DNA of 8,418 bases from an uncultured Lachnospiraceae bacterium (GTDB lineage: Bacteria > Bacillota > Clostridia > Lachnospirales > Lachnospiraceae), in assembly GCA_902796695.1 (NCBI GenBank), contig CADBQE010000210.1, positions 1 through 8,418 of the forward strand, given 5' to 3'. Each line of letters begins with the position of its first letter. The stretch's first letter is position 1. A model generated the notes under the pieces. It was not told the origin of the DNA. It did not search any database and saw nothing but the letters and a program-made list of their open reading frames with translations. This document shows positions 1-6,148 of the stretch, one piece after another. The position numbers and the translations under genes are program-made.

Positions 1-1
1 C

Positions 2-379
2 GGAGCCGTTTCCTTTGCGGACACCGGCATGACGCTGGAAGATTTCGTACTGGATCACGCCGACAGCGCTTATGTCTTCCGGGTCACATCGGCCGACGGA
101 AAACTGGTGATCCGGAACGACGGGACCGGCAGCTATCTGGCCAGCAAGGGCGGCTATCTCTACAGCTATAAGACCAATGCGGCGGCCTACTGCCGCTGGA
201 CGCTGACAGCGGAGAACGGCGCCGCGGACGCGGTCAACACCGCCGGCAGAAAACTGACGCATCTGTCCTTCTCCTCCGGACAGTACTTTATGATGGACAG
301 AACCGCAGCCGCGGATCTGTGCTTCTGGAAACTGCAGGAGAGCGGTTCGGCCGCCGTGTACACGACTGAGATCCCGTAA
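2..379 (+). CDS. C-terminal end of a probable secreted or surface protein (5' end outside window)
   Basis: The frame is open from base 2 to a TAA at 377-379, giving about 125 residues with no upstream stop, so this is the tail of a longer protein and not a gene starting at the ATG at 29. No ribosome site precedes that ATG. The fragment is rich in Gly, Ser, Thr, Ala and aromatic residues and has no membrane segment or LPXTG-type anchor. It contains an imperfect internal repeat. One copy runs from YLASKGGYLYS to CRWTLT and the second from HLSFSSGQYF to FWKLQ, each with a leucine about 20 residues before a conserved tryptophan and an Ala triplet between. This is the rhythm of beta-trefoil or ricin-like accessory domains found at the C-termini of extracellular hydrolases such as surface nucleotidases. 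The enzyme it belongs to cannot be named from this fragment. An intrinsic terminator follows directly. Confidence 0.7.
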   Translation, partial: GAVSFADTGMTLEDFVLDHADSAYVFRVTSADGKLVIRNDGTGSYLASKGGYLYSYKTNAAAYCRWTLTAENGAADAVNTAGRKLTHLSFSSGQYFMMDRTAAADLCFWKLQESGSAAVYTTEIP

Positions 380-400
380 TCCCGCTCCGGTTTCTCCTCC

Positions 401-432
401 GCCCCGCAGGCCGAAAGCCCGCGGGGCTTTTT
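401..432 (+). terminator. Intrinsic terminator after the first partial gene
   Basis: GCCCCGC (401-407) pairs with GCGGGGC (421-427) and is followed by five T residues (428-432). Inside the loop, GGC (409-411) pairs with GCC (417-419) around CGAAA, so the hairpin is longer than the seven outer pairs. It begins 21 bases after the upstream stop codon and separates that gene from glgA. Confidence 0.88.
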
Positions 433-457
433 CTTGCGGATACCGGAAAAAGAACTC

Positions 458-486
458 TGTGCAAACCGGGAAGTTTGAGATATAAT
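458..486 (+). promoter_or_regulatory. Putative sigma-A-type promoter for glgA
   Basis: A perfect -10 hexamer TATAAT lies at 481-486, in a local AT-rich patch just after the upstream terminator. The hexamer 17 bases upstream, TGTGCA (458-463), is a poor -35, so the promoter may be weak or activator-assisted. Transcription would start near 493 and leave a leader of about 60 bases before the glgA start at 553. No catabolite or other operator could be identified with confidence. Confidence 0.55.
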
Positions 487-538
487 AATATGTCAAATGG
501 GAGAATAGGAGACCCGGAAAAAAGAATCTTTATCCATC

Positions 539-544
539 AGAGGA
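539..544 (+). promoter_or_regulatory. Ribosome binding site that fixes the glgA start
   Basis: AGAGGA ends 8 bases before the ATG at 553. The longer in-frame possibility, an ATG at 475, has no such site and would overlap the TATAAT at 481-486, so the downstream start is preferred. It also places the family-typical N-terminus MKILFVTSE at residue 1. Confidence 0.8.
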
Positions 545-552
545 CAGCTGTC

Positions 553-2382
553 ATGAAAATTCTGTTTGTAACCAGTGAATGCGCCCCCTTCAGCAAATCC
601 GGCGGCCTGGCCGACGTGGCGTTCTCGCTGCCGCCCGCCCTGCGGAAGGCAGGAGAGGAGATCGCAGTCGTCACGCCCCTGTACCGCTGCGTGAAAGAAC
701 GCTTTGCGGGGGAGCTGACCTATGCCGCGTCCCCGGCCGTTCAGCTGGGGGACTGGAAAACGACCTGCGGCCTTTACCGCGGGGAGCGGGACGGCGTCAC
801 GGTCTGGTTTGTCGAATACGATGATTTCTTCGACCGCCCGAACCTGTACGGCTACGGAGACGACGGCCGCCGCTTTGCCTTCTTCTGCCGGGCCGTGATC
901 GACCTGCTTCCGTATTACGATTTCCGGCCGGATATCCTGCACTGCAATGACTGGGAGAGCGCTGCGGCGGTCCTGTACCTGAAGAACGACCAGGCCTGGC
1001 GCCGGGACCTGCAGGGCATTAAATCCGTGTATACGATCCATAACATCGCCTACCAGGGCCAGTTCGGCGCCGCGGAACTGGAACGCACTTTTGCGCTGCC
1101 CGGCGGCTGGTACCAGGGCGGCCTGGGATACGAATACGAAGGCCGGCATGACATTAATCTGATGAAGGGGGCCATTCTGATGGCGGATGCGGTCTCGACC
1201 GTATCCGAAACCTACGCGCGCGAGCTGCATCATCCGGACTTCGGCATGGGACTGCAGCAGGTCATGTCCATGGTGGAACGGAAAACATACGGGATCTTAA
1301 ACGGCATCGACATGGACCATTACGATCCCGCGCTGGATCCTCAGATCCCGTACCGCTTCACGGCGGAAGATCTTTCGGGGAAAGCCCGCTGCAAGGCCTA
1401 TATCCAGGACAGATTCGGACTGGACCGCGAGGCGGAGTGGCCGCTGTTATGTTCGGTGGCGCGGCTCGTGGAGCAGAAGGGGATCGATCTGATCCGGGAG
1501 ATCCTGCCCGAACTGATGAAGATGGGCATCCAGCTGATCATCTTCGGACAGGGAGACCGCGAATATGTGGAGTATTTCAACTGGGCCCGGACGCAGTGGC
1601 CCGGCCAGCTGGGCTTTTCCACGGACTTCAACGAAAGGACGGCCAGCGAGATCTTTGCCGGCGCGGACATGTATCTGATGCCTTCGCGCTTTGAACCCTG
1701 CGGCCTTTCCCAGATGATGGCCATGCGCTACGGAACGGTTCCGATCGTGCACGAGACCGGAGGCCTGAAGGATTCCGTACGCCCCTACAGCGATTTTGAC
1801 GGGATCGGCGACGGCTTCTCCTTCGTGAACTATTCCGGGAAAGCGCTGTACCAGGCGGTCCTGGCCGCGGTCAAGCTGTATTTCGGTGACGCAGAAACCT
1901 TCCGCCTCCTGCGGAAGCGCTGCATGAAGAAGGATTTCTCCTGGGATAAGAGTGCCGGACGCTATCAGCGGATGTACAGCGATATCGCCGATACGGACCC
2001 GGCCGCCGGCGGTCTGTCCTTTGAAGAAGCGTTCGCGGCGCTGAAGCCGGTCTATGAAAACCTGTATGCGGAGTATCTGAACCGGCACGGCGCGGAACTG
2101 CCGGAGGACTACCGCCGTGTGATCCAGATCCAGATCACCGGCCGCGGCGCGGGCTTCTTCTATCTGGAATTCACGAAGCACGGCCTGCTGGCCGTTCCCT
2201 GCGACTATCATGACGCCGACGCCTGGATCGCCTGCAGCTTCGACAATCTGATGGGGATGACGGATGGAAGCATTTCCGCGGACAGGCTGTTCATGAACGG
2301 CCAGATGAAAGTGATCGGCAACGTGGCCAAAGGCGCGGAACTGCGGCACATGCTCAAGCCCCTTGCACACCGCGGGGCCTGA
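553..2382 (+). CDS. glgA: Glycogen synthase (ADP-glucose, GT5) with C-terminal SCP2-like domain
   Basis: This enzyme transfers glucose from ADP-glucose to the non-reducing end of an alpha-1,4-glucan in the cytosol. The protein has 609 residues, against about 480 for typical GlgA. Residues 1-478 cover the whole GT5/GT-B fold: the sugar-nucleotide loop KSGGLADV (15-22, with Lys15), HCNDW (130-134), TIHNIAYQG (161-169), GILNGID (247-253), ARLVEQKG (303-310, with Arg and Lys) and SRFEPCGLSQ (378-387) followed by ETGGLKDSV. The catalytic part ends at DFSW (461-464), as in other GlgA proteins. Residues about 488-605 form an extra domain. Its ITGRGAGFFYLEF strand pattern, late LFMNGQMKVIGN segment and closing helix match the SCP2 sterol-carrier fold. 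No glgB, glgC, glgD or glgP lies beside it in the window. The GlgA assignment is firm; the SCP2 call rests on pattern recognition and its ligand is unknown. Confidence 0.95.
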   Translation: MKILFVTSECAPFSKSGGLADVAFSLPPALRKAGEEIAVVTPLYRCVKERFAGELTYAASPAVQLGDWKTTCGLYRGERDGVTVWFVEYDDFFDRPNLYGYGDDGRRFAFFCRAVIDLLPYYDFRPDILHCNDWESAAAVLYLKNDQAWRRDLQGIKSVYTIHNIAYQGQFGAAELERTFALPGGWYQGGLGYEYEGRHDINLMKGAILMADAVSTVSETYARELHHPDFGMGLQQVMSMVERKTYGILNGIDMDHYDPALDPQIPYRFTAEDLSGKARCKAYIQDRFGLDREAEWPLLCSVARLVEQKGIDLIREILPELMKMGIQLIIFGQGDREYVEYFNWARTQWPGQLGFSTDFNERTASEIFAGADMYLMPSRFEPCGLSQMMAMRYGTVPIVHETGGLKDSVRPYSDFDGIGDGFSFVNYSGKALYQAVLAAVKLYFGDAETFRLLRKRCMKKDFSWDKSAGRYQRMYSDIADTDPAAGGLSFEEAFAALKPVYENLYAEYLNRHGAELPEDYRRVIQIQITGRGAGFFYLEFTKHGLLAVPCDYHDADAWIACSFDNLMGMTDGSISADRLFMNGQMKVIGNVAKGAELRHMLKPLAHRGA

Positions 2383-2391
2383 TGCTACAAT
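2363..2391 (+). promoter_or_regulatory. Putative promoter for the rluF-ligA-radical SAM operon
   Basis: TTGCAC (2363-2368), a 17-base spacer and TACAAT (2386-2391) form a promoter-like pair. A TG at 2383-2384, one base before the -10, makes it an extended -10. The -35 and spacer lie in the last codons of glgA and the -10 directly follows the glgA stop. Transcription would begin near 2398, about 48 bases before the rluF ATG. No terminator separates glgA from rluF, so read-through is also possible. Confidence 0.6.
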
Positions 2392-2415
2392 AAACAACAC
2401 GCCGAAAAACAACGA

Positions 2416-2429
2416 CCGCCGGGAGGCGG
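2416..2429 (+). other. GNRA-capped all-GC hairpin in the rluF leader
   Basis: CCGCC (2416-2420) pairs with GGCGG (2425-2429) around the tetraloop GGGA, which fits the GNRA rule. It sits three bases before the AAGAGGA ribosome site (2433-2439) of rluF. There is no following T tract, so it is not a terminator. It could modulate ribosome access or stabilise the 5' end; whether it has any function is inference. Confidence 0.45.
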
Positions 2430-2445
2430 AGAAAGAGGACGCCAG

Positions 2446-3156
2446 ATGAACGAAAGCATCCGACTCAACAAGTATTTAAGCGACGCGGGGTTCTGCTCCC
2501 GCCGCCAGGCCGACCGCCTGATCGAAGAAGGCCGCGTTACCGTAGACGGCCTGAAAGCGGAACTGGGGCAGCAGATCTTCCCCGGCTCGGCCGTCTGCGT
2601 GGACGGCAAAGCCGTAAAGAAAAAAGACCGCCCGGTGCTGATCGCGGTCAATAAACCGGTCGGTGTGGTCACCACAACGGCCAAGGATGAGCCCGCCAAC
2701 ATCGTGACGTTTGTGGGCTATCCGGAACGGATCTATCCGATCGGCCGTCTGGACAAGGACTCCGAAGGCCTGATCCTGATGACCAATCAGGGCGAACTGG
2801 CCGATAAGATCGCCCATGCCCGCGGCCGCCATGAAAAAGAATACCTGGTCACGGTAGACAAGGCCGTGACGGCCGAATTCGTGGAGCAGATGCGGGCCGG
2901 CGTGCGCATCGGAAGCACCGTGACCCGCCCCTGCCAGGTCACGAAAGTGAGCCGCAGCCGCTTCCGCATCATCCTGACCCAGGGGCTTAACCGCCAGATC
3001 CGCCGCATGTGCGAGGCGCTGGGGTATAAAGTGACGCAGCTGCGCCGCATCCGCATCATGAATATCACGCTGCAGGACCTGCAGCTGGGAGAATACCGCG
3101 AGATCGTGGGACAGGAATACGAAGACCTTCTGGACGCGCTGGGGATGAAGCCATGA
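2446..3156 (+). CDS. rluF: RluF-like 23S rRNA pseudouridine synthase (RsuA/RluB/E/F family)
   Basis: This protein isomerises a specific uridine in 23S rRNA to pseudouridine; RluF of E. coli acts at U2604 near the peptidyl-transferase centre. The 236-residue protein starts with an S4 RNA-binding domain (about 5-55; RLNKYLSDAG then CSRRQADRLIEEG), followed by the catalytic domain. The hallmark motif GRLDKDSEGL (100-109) carries the catalytic Asp103, and LNRQIRRMCEALGY (181-194) is the family's second conserved block. RluF rather than RluB or RluE is suggested by remembered similarity across NKPVGVV, NIVTFV, HEKEYLVTVDK and RIMNITLQDLQLGE. It lacks the Lys-rich tail of E. coli RluF. The start is supported by AAGAGGA six bases upstream. 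Its last four bases overlap the ligA start (ATGA), indicating coupled translation. The family call is very secure; the exact target uridine is inferred. Confidence 0.92.
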   Translation: MNESIRLNKYLSDAGFCSRRQADRLIEEGRVTVDGLKAELGQQIFPGSAVCVDGKAVKKKDRPVLIAVNKPVGVVTTTAKDEPANIVTFVGYPERIYPIGRLDKDSEGLILMTNQGELADKIAHARGRHEKEYLVTVDKAVTAEFVEQMRAGVRIGSTVTRPCQVTKVSRSRFRIILTQGLNRQIRRMCEALGYKVTQLRRIRIMNITLQDLQLGEYREIVGQEYEDLLDALGMKP

Positions 3157-5117
3157 AACCGCAGCAACTGCAGCGCATGAAGGAACTGATCCCGGTCCTG
3201 ACCGAGGCCGCCCGGGCCTATTATCAGGAAAGCCGGGAACTCATGAGCAACCGCGAATATGACGCCCTGTATGACGAACTGCTCCGGCTGGAGCGGGAGA
3301 CCGGCGTCGTATTAAGCGGCAGTCCGACGCAGAAAGTCGGATATGAGACGGTAACGGCGCTTCCGAAAAAGGAGCATCCGGTCCCGATGCTTTCGCAGAA
3401 CAAGACCAAATCCGTCGAGGAACTGCAGAGCTTTCTGGGGGATCAGACGGGGCTTCTGTCCTGGAAAATGGACGGCCTGACCGTCGTGCTGACCTATGAG
3501 GACGGCAGCCTTCTGGAGGCCGTTACCCGCGGCGACGGCCGCATCGGCGCCATCGTGACCGCGAACGCCGCCGCCTTCCGGAACATCCCCCGGCAGATCG
3601 CCTTCCGCGGCCGTCTGGTCCTGCGCGGCGAAGCCGTCATCACCTACCCGGACTTCGAAGAGATCAACCGCCTGCTGCCCGAAAGCGACGCGCAGTACAA
3701 GAACCCGCGCAACCTCTGCTCCGGTTCGGTCCTGCAGCTAAACAGTCAGGTGACGGCGGAAAGACGGGTCCGCTTTTATGCCTTTTCGCTGGTGGAGGCC
3801 GAGGGAAAGACTTTTCAAAAGCACAGCGAAGAACTGACCTGGCTGCAGGAGGAAGGCTTTGAGACCGTATTCTTCCGGAGCCTGACCCGGGAAGAGCTTC
3901 CCGCGGGCGTTAGCGCCTTTAAGAGCGAGATCGCCGAAAACCCCATCCCTTCGGACGGCCTGGTCCTGCTGATGGACGATATCGCCTACGGCAGAAGTCT
4001 GGGCACGACGGCCAAATATCCGCGTGATTCCATTGCCTTCAAATGGGAGGACGAAACCGCCCGCACGCATCTGCTCCGGATCGAATGGAGCGCGTCCCGC
4101 ACCGGCCTGATCAACCCGGTCGCGGTTTTTGAACCGGTGGAGCTGGAAGGCACCACCGTATCCCGCGCGGGCGTGCACAATCTTTCCCTGGTGGAATCGC
4201 TGGCCCTGGGCGAAGGCGATGAGATCAGCGTTTACAAAGCCAATATGATCATTCCGCAGATCGGGGAGAACTTTACCCGCTCCGCCGGCTGCCGCGCACC
4301 GGAGCACTGCCCGGTATGCGGAGCCCCGACCGAGATCCGGGAATCGGGCGCCGTCCGGACGGTCTGCTGCCCGAATCCGGCCTGCCCCGCCAAGCAGCAG
4401 AAAAGCTTCGAACTGTTCACCAGCCGCCAGGCCATCAATATCGAAGGCCTCTCGGAAGCCACGCTGGAGGAGTTCCTAAGCGCGGGGATCATAAAAACCT
4501 ATGCGGATCTGTTCCGGCTGGATCACCACCGGGATGAGATCGTAAACCGGGAAGGCTTCGGCGAAAAAAGCTGGCAGAACCTGGTAAAGGCCGCGGAAAA
4601 GGCCCGCCATACCACGCTGCCCCGCCTGCTGGCCGCCCTGGGCATAAACGGCGTGGGGCCGGCGACCGCCCGCCTGCTGAGCCGCTATTTTCACGGCGAT
4701 ATCGAAGCGCTGCGCCGGGCCCCGGAGGAGGAGCTCTGTCAGATCGAAGGCATCGGAGACGTGACGGCGGCCGCGGTGCGCGCCTGGTTTTCGGACCCGG
4801 ACAACGGACGGCAGCTGGATGAACTGCTGACCGTTCTGGACCTGCCGAAGAGCGAAGAGGACGGAACGGAGCAGACCATGGCGGGGCTGACCTTCGTGGT
4901 CACCGGTTCCCTGAACCGTTTCGCGAACCGGGACGCCCTGAAAGCCGAGATCGAAAAACGCGGCGGCAAAGTGAGCGGATCCGTTTCCGCAAAAACGACG
5001 GCCCTCATCAATAATGACGCGGCTTCCCAGTCATCCAAGAACAAAACGGCGCAGAAACTCGGCATTCCGATCCTGACCGAAGATGAGTTTCTGGCGCGTT
5101 ATCCCATCCCGGAATAA
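3153..5117 (+). CDS. ligA: NAD-dependent DNA ligase, divergent LigA type
   Basis: This enzyme seals nicks with 3'-OH and 5'-phosphate ends in replication and repair, using NAD+ as adenylate donor. The 654-residue protein has the full LigA layout: NMN-binding domain Ia (about 10-65, with YYQE and NREYDALYDEL), adenylation domain with nucleophile Lys105 in KMDG, RGDG (127-130), RGE (158-160) and IAFKW (Lys297), OB fold (about 305-375, GTTVSRAGVHN), a Cys4 zinc finger (Cys386, 389, 406, 411), helix-hairpin-helix repeats (about 490-550, GINGVG and GIEGIG-like turns) and a BRCT domain (about 576-650). Several usual pocket residues differ. By eye, the motif IV lysine (DGVVxK) is Leu273, the Arg after the NPRN block is Leu194, and the Glu two residues before the nucleophile is Ser103. 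It starts inside the rluF stop codon and has only a weak GGGGA upstream site, so it probably relies on coupling. The family call is secure; whether it is the sole ligase cannot be told. Confidence 0.95.
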   Translation: MKPQQLQRMKELIPVLTEAARAYYQESRELMSNREYDALYDELLRLERETGVVLSGSPTQKVGYETVTALPKKEHPVPMLSQNKTKSVEELQSFLGDQTGLLSWKMDGLTVVLTYEDGSLLEAVTRGDGRIGAIVTANAAAFRNIPRQIAFRGRLVLRGEAVITYPDFEEINRLLPESDAQYKNPRNLCSGSVLQLNSQVTAERRVRFYAFSLVEAEGKTFQKHSEELTWLQEEGFETVFFRSLTREELPAGVSAFKSEIAENPIPSDGLVLLMDDIAYGRSLGTTAKYPRDSIAFKWEDETARTHLLRIEWSASRTGLINPVAVFEPVELEGTTVSRAGVHNLSLVESLALGEGDEISVYKANMIIPQIGENFTRSAGCRAPEHCPVCGAPTEIRESGAVRTVCCPNPACPAKQQKSFELFTSRQAINIEGLSEATLEEFLSAGIIKTYADLFRLDHHRDEIVNREGFGEKSWQNLVKAAEKARHTTLPRLLAALGINGVGPATARLLSRYFHGDIEALRRAPEEELCQIEGIGDVTAAAVRAWFSDPDNGRQLDELLTVLDLPKSEEDGTEQTMAGLTFVVTGSLNRFANRDALKAEIEKRGGKVSGSVSAKTTALINNDAASQSSKNKTAQKLGIPILTEDEFLARYPIPE

Positions 5118-5122
5118 AGGAG
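5116..5122 (+). promoter_or_regulatory. Ribosome binding site overlapping the ligA stop codon
   Basis: AAAGGAG shares its first two bases with the TAA stop of ligA and lies five bases before the ATG at 5128. It selects that start over an in-frame ATG at 5083 inside ligA, which has no comparable site. The arrangement suggests ribosomes can pass directly from ligA to the radical SAM gene. Confidence 0.75.
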
Positions 5123-5127
5123 CGATT

Positions 5128-6003
5128 ATGCGTTACGAAGGACAGATCTACCGCCCGCCCAGCGAGGCGTACAGCTATATCCTGCAGGTCACGGTCGGCT
5201 GCAGCCACAATGCCTGCACATTCTGCAACATGTATCTGGAAAAGCAGTTCCGGATCCGTTCCCTGCAGGAGATCCTGGAGGATCTCGCCATGGCCCGCCG
5301 GGCCTACCGCTACGTGCAGCGGGTCTTTCTGGCGGACGGCGACGCCCTGATCGTCAAAACGGAGATGCTTCTGACGATCCTGGACACGATCCGGCGCCTG
5401 TTCCCCGAGTGCGAACGCATTACCAGCTATGCCTCGGCCCGCGATCTGCTGCTCAAGACCCCGGAAGAACTGCAAAAACTGCGGCAGGCCGGCCTGGATA
5501 TGATCTACCTTGGCCTGGAATCCGGCAGCGAACGCATCCTGAAGAAGATCAACAAGGGCGTCACGGTGGAAGAAACGGTGGAAGGCTGCCTCAAGGCAAA
5601 GGCCGCCGGCATCCGCCTCTCCGTCACCCAGATCACGGGCCTGGACGGGCAGGAGGGCATGGAGGAAAATGCCGTGGAGTCCGCCCGCGCGCTGTCCCGT
5701 ATCAATCCCGAATACATCGGCCTCATGACGCTGACCCTGCGGCGCGGCACCAAAATGACCGCGGATATGGAAAAAGGCCTGTTTCACCGCCTGACCCCGA
5801 AGCAGATCGTGGAAGAGATGCGGATGCTGGTGGCGGCCCTGGACAGCGAAGGCAGCATCCTGCGCTCGAACCATATTTCCAACTATGTGCAGCTGAAGGG
5901 GACCATGAACCGCGACAAAGCCGCCATGCTGGCGCAGCTGGACGCCGCCCTGAACAGCGGACGGCTGGAAAACGAATATATCGAGTATCTGGAGAACATA
6001 TAG
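5128..6003 (+). CDS. Radical SAM protein of unknown substrate (CX4CX2C cluster motif)
   Basis: This is a cytosolic iron-sulfur enzyme expected to cleave S-adenosylmethionine to a 5'-deoxyadenosyl radical. The 291-residue protein begins MRYEGQIYRPPSEAYSY. The cluster motif is CSHNACTFC, with Cys25, Cys30 and Cys33; the spacing is CX4CX2C, not the usual CX3CX2C. Next come an ADGDAL segment (69-74), the SAM-binding-type GLESGSERIL (129-138), a TIM-barrel-like run of alternating strands and helices, and a conserved-looking tail around RSNHISNY (246-253) and LKGTMNRDKAAML. There is no B12-binding, TRAM or SPASM domain, so it appears to be a stand-alone core resembling the Elp3/HemN-type group of radical SAM proteins. 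The gene follows ligA by 10 bases in the same operon. Neighbouring RluF might hint at RNA modification, but nothing in the sequence shows a substrate. Confidence 0.9.
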   Translation: MRYEGQIYRPPSEAYSYILQVTVGCSHNACTFCNMYLEKQFRIRSLQEILEDLAMARRAYRYVQRVFLADGDALIVKTEMLLTILDTIRRLFPECERITSYASARDLLLKTPEELQKLRQAGLDMIYLGLESGSERILKKINKGVTVEETVEGCLKAKAAGIRLSVTQITGLDGQEGMEENAVESARALSRINPEYIGLMTLTLRRGTKMTADMEKGLFHRLTPKQIVEEMRMLVAALDSEGSILRSNHISNYVQLKGTMNRDKAAMLAQLDAALNSGRLENEYIEYLENI

Positions 6004-6057
6004 CGGAACGCCGGGGAAAGAGCACGGATTCCTTTGCGGCTCCTGCAAAAATACTGC

Positions 6058-6086
6058 TTTACATTTCCCGCACCATACTGTAAAAT
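6058..6086 (+). promoter_or_regulatory. Putative sigma-A-type promoter for the EF-G2 gene
   Basis: TTTACA (6058-6063), a 17-base spacer and TAAAAT (6081-6086) each match the consensus at five of six positions. They lie in the 145-base gap between the radical SAM gene and the EF-G paralogue. Initiation near 6093 would give a leader of about 55 bases ending in a strong AGGAGG ribosome site (6133-6138). I see no convincing intrinsic terminator in the gap, so upstream transcripts may also enter the gene. Confidence 0.72.
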
Positions 6087-6148
6087 ACTTAGTTGGCGAA
6101 CCGCACTATGCGTGAAGAACGTCTATCATATGAGGAGGAATCATTTCT

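Noticed and set aside
475..552. N-terminal extension of glgA from the ATG at 475
   Set aside because: It overlaps the TATAAT at 481-486, has no ribosome site, and adds residues unlike any GlgA start; the ATG at 553 has a good site and the family-typical N-terminus.
543..552. Perfect 10-base palindrome GACAGCTGTC between the glgA ribosome site and ATG
   Set aside because: Several 10-base palindromes are expected by chance in 8.4 kb, and it has no flanking symmetry or second copy to suggest an operator.
1447..2412. Minus-strand open frame (321 codons) opposite the glgA 3' half, and similar ones at 493-1233 and 7445-8248
   Set aside because: These are the same kind of antisense shadow, with no recognisable motifs, opposite well-supported genes.
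5008..6048. Long minus-strand open frame (346 codons) opposite the radical SAM gene
   Set aside because: It is an antisense shadow produced by GC-rich third positions. Its protein is rich in His, Gln and Val in low-information runs, and the plus strand carries clear family motifs.
6102..6112. Short inverted repeat CGCA-CTA-TGCG in the EF-G2 leader
   Set aside because: The stem is only four base pairs and does not extend; no T tract, so neither a terminator nor a convincing riboswitch element.
6130..6144. Possible hairpin ATGA/TCAT placing the EF-G2 ribosome site in its loop
   Set aside because: Only four weak pairs; too unstable to claim regulation.
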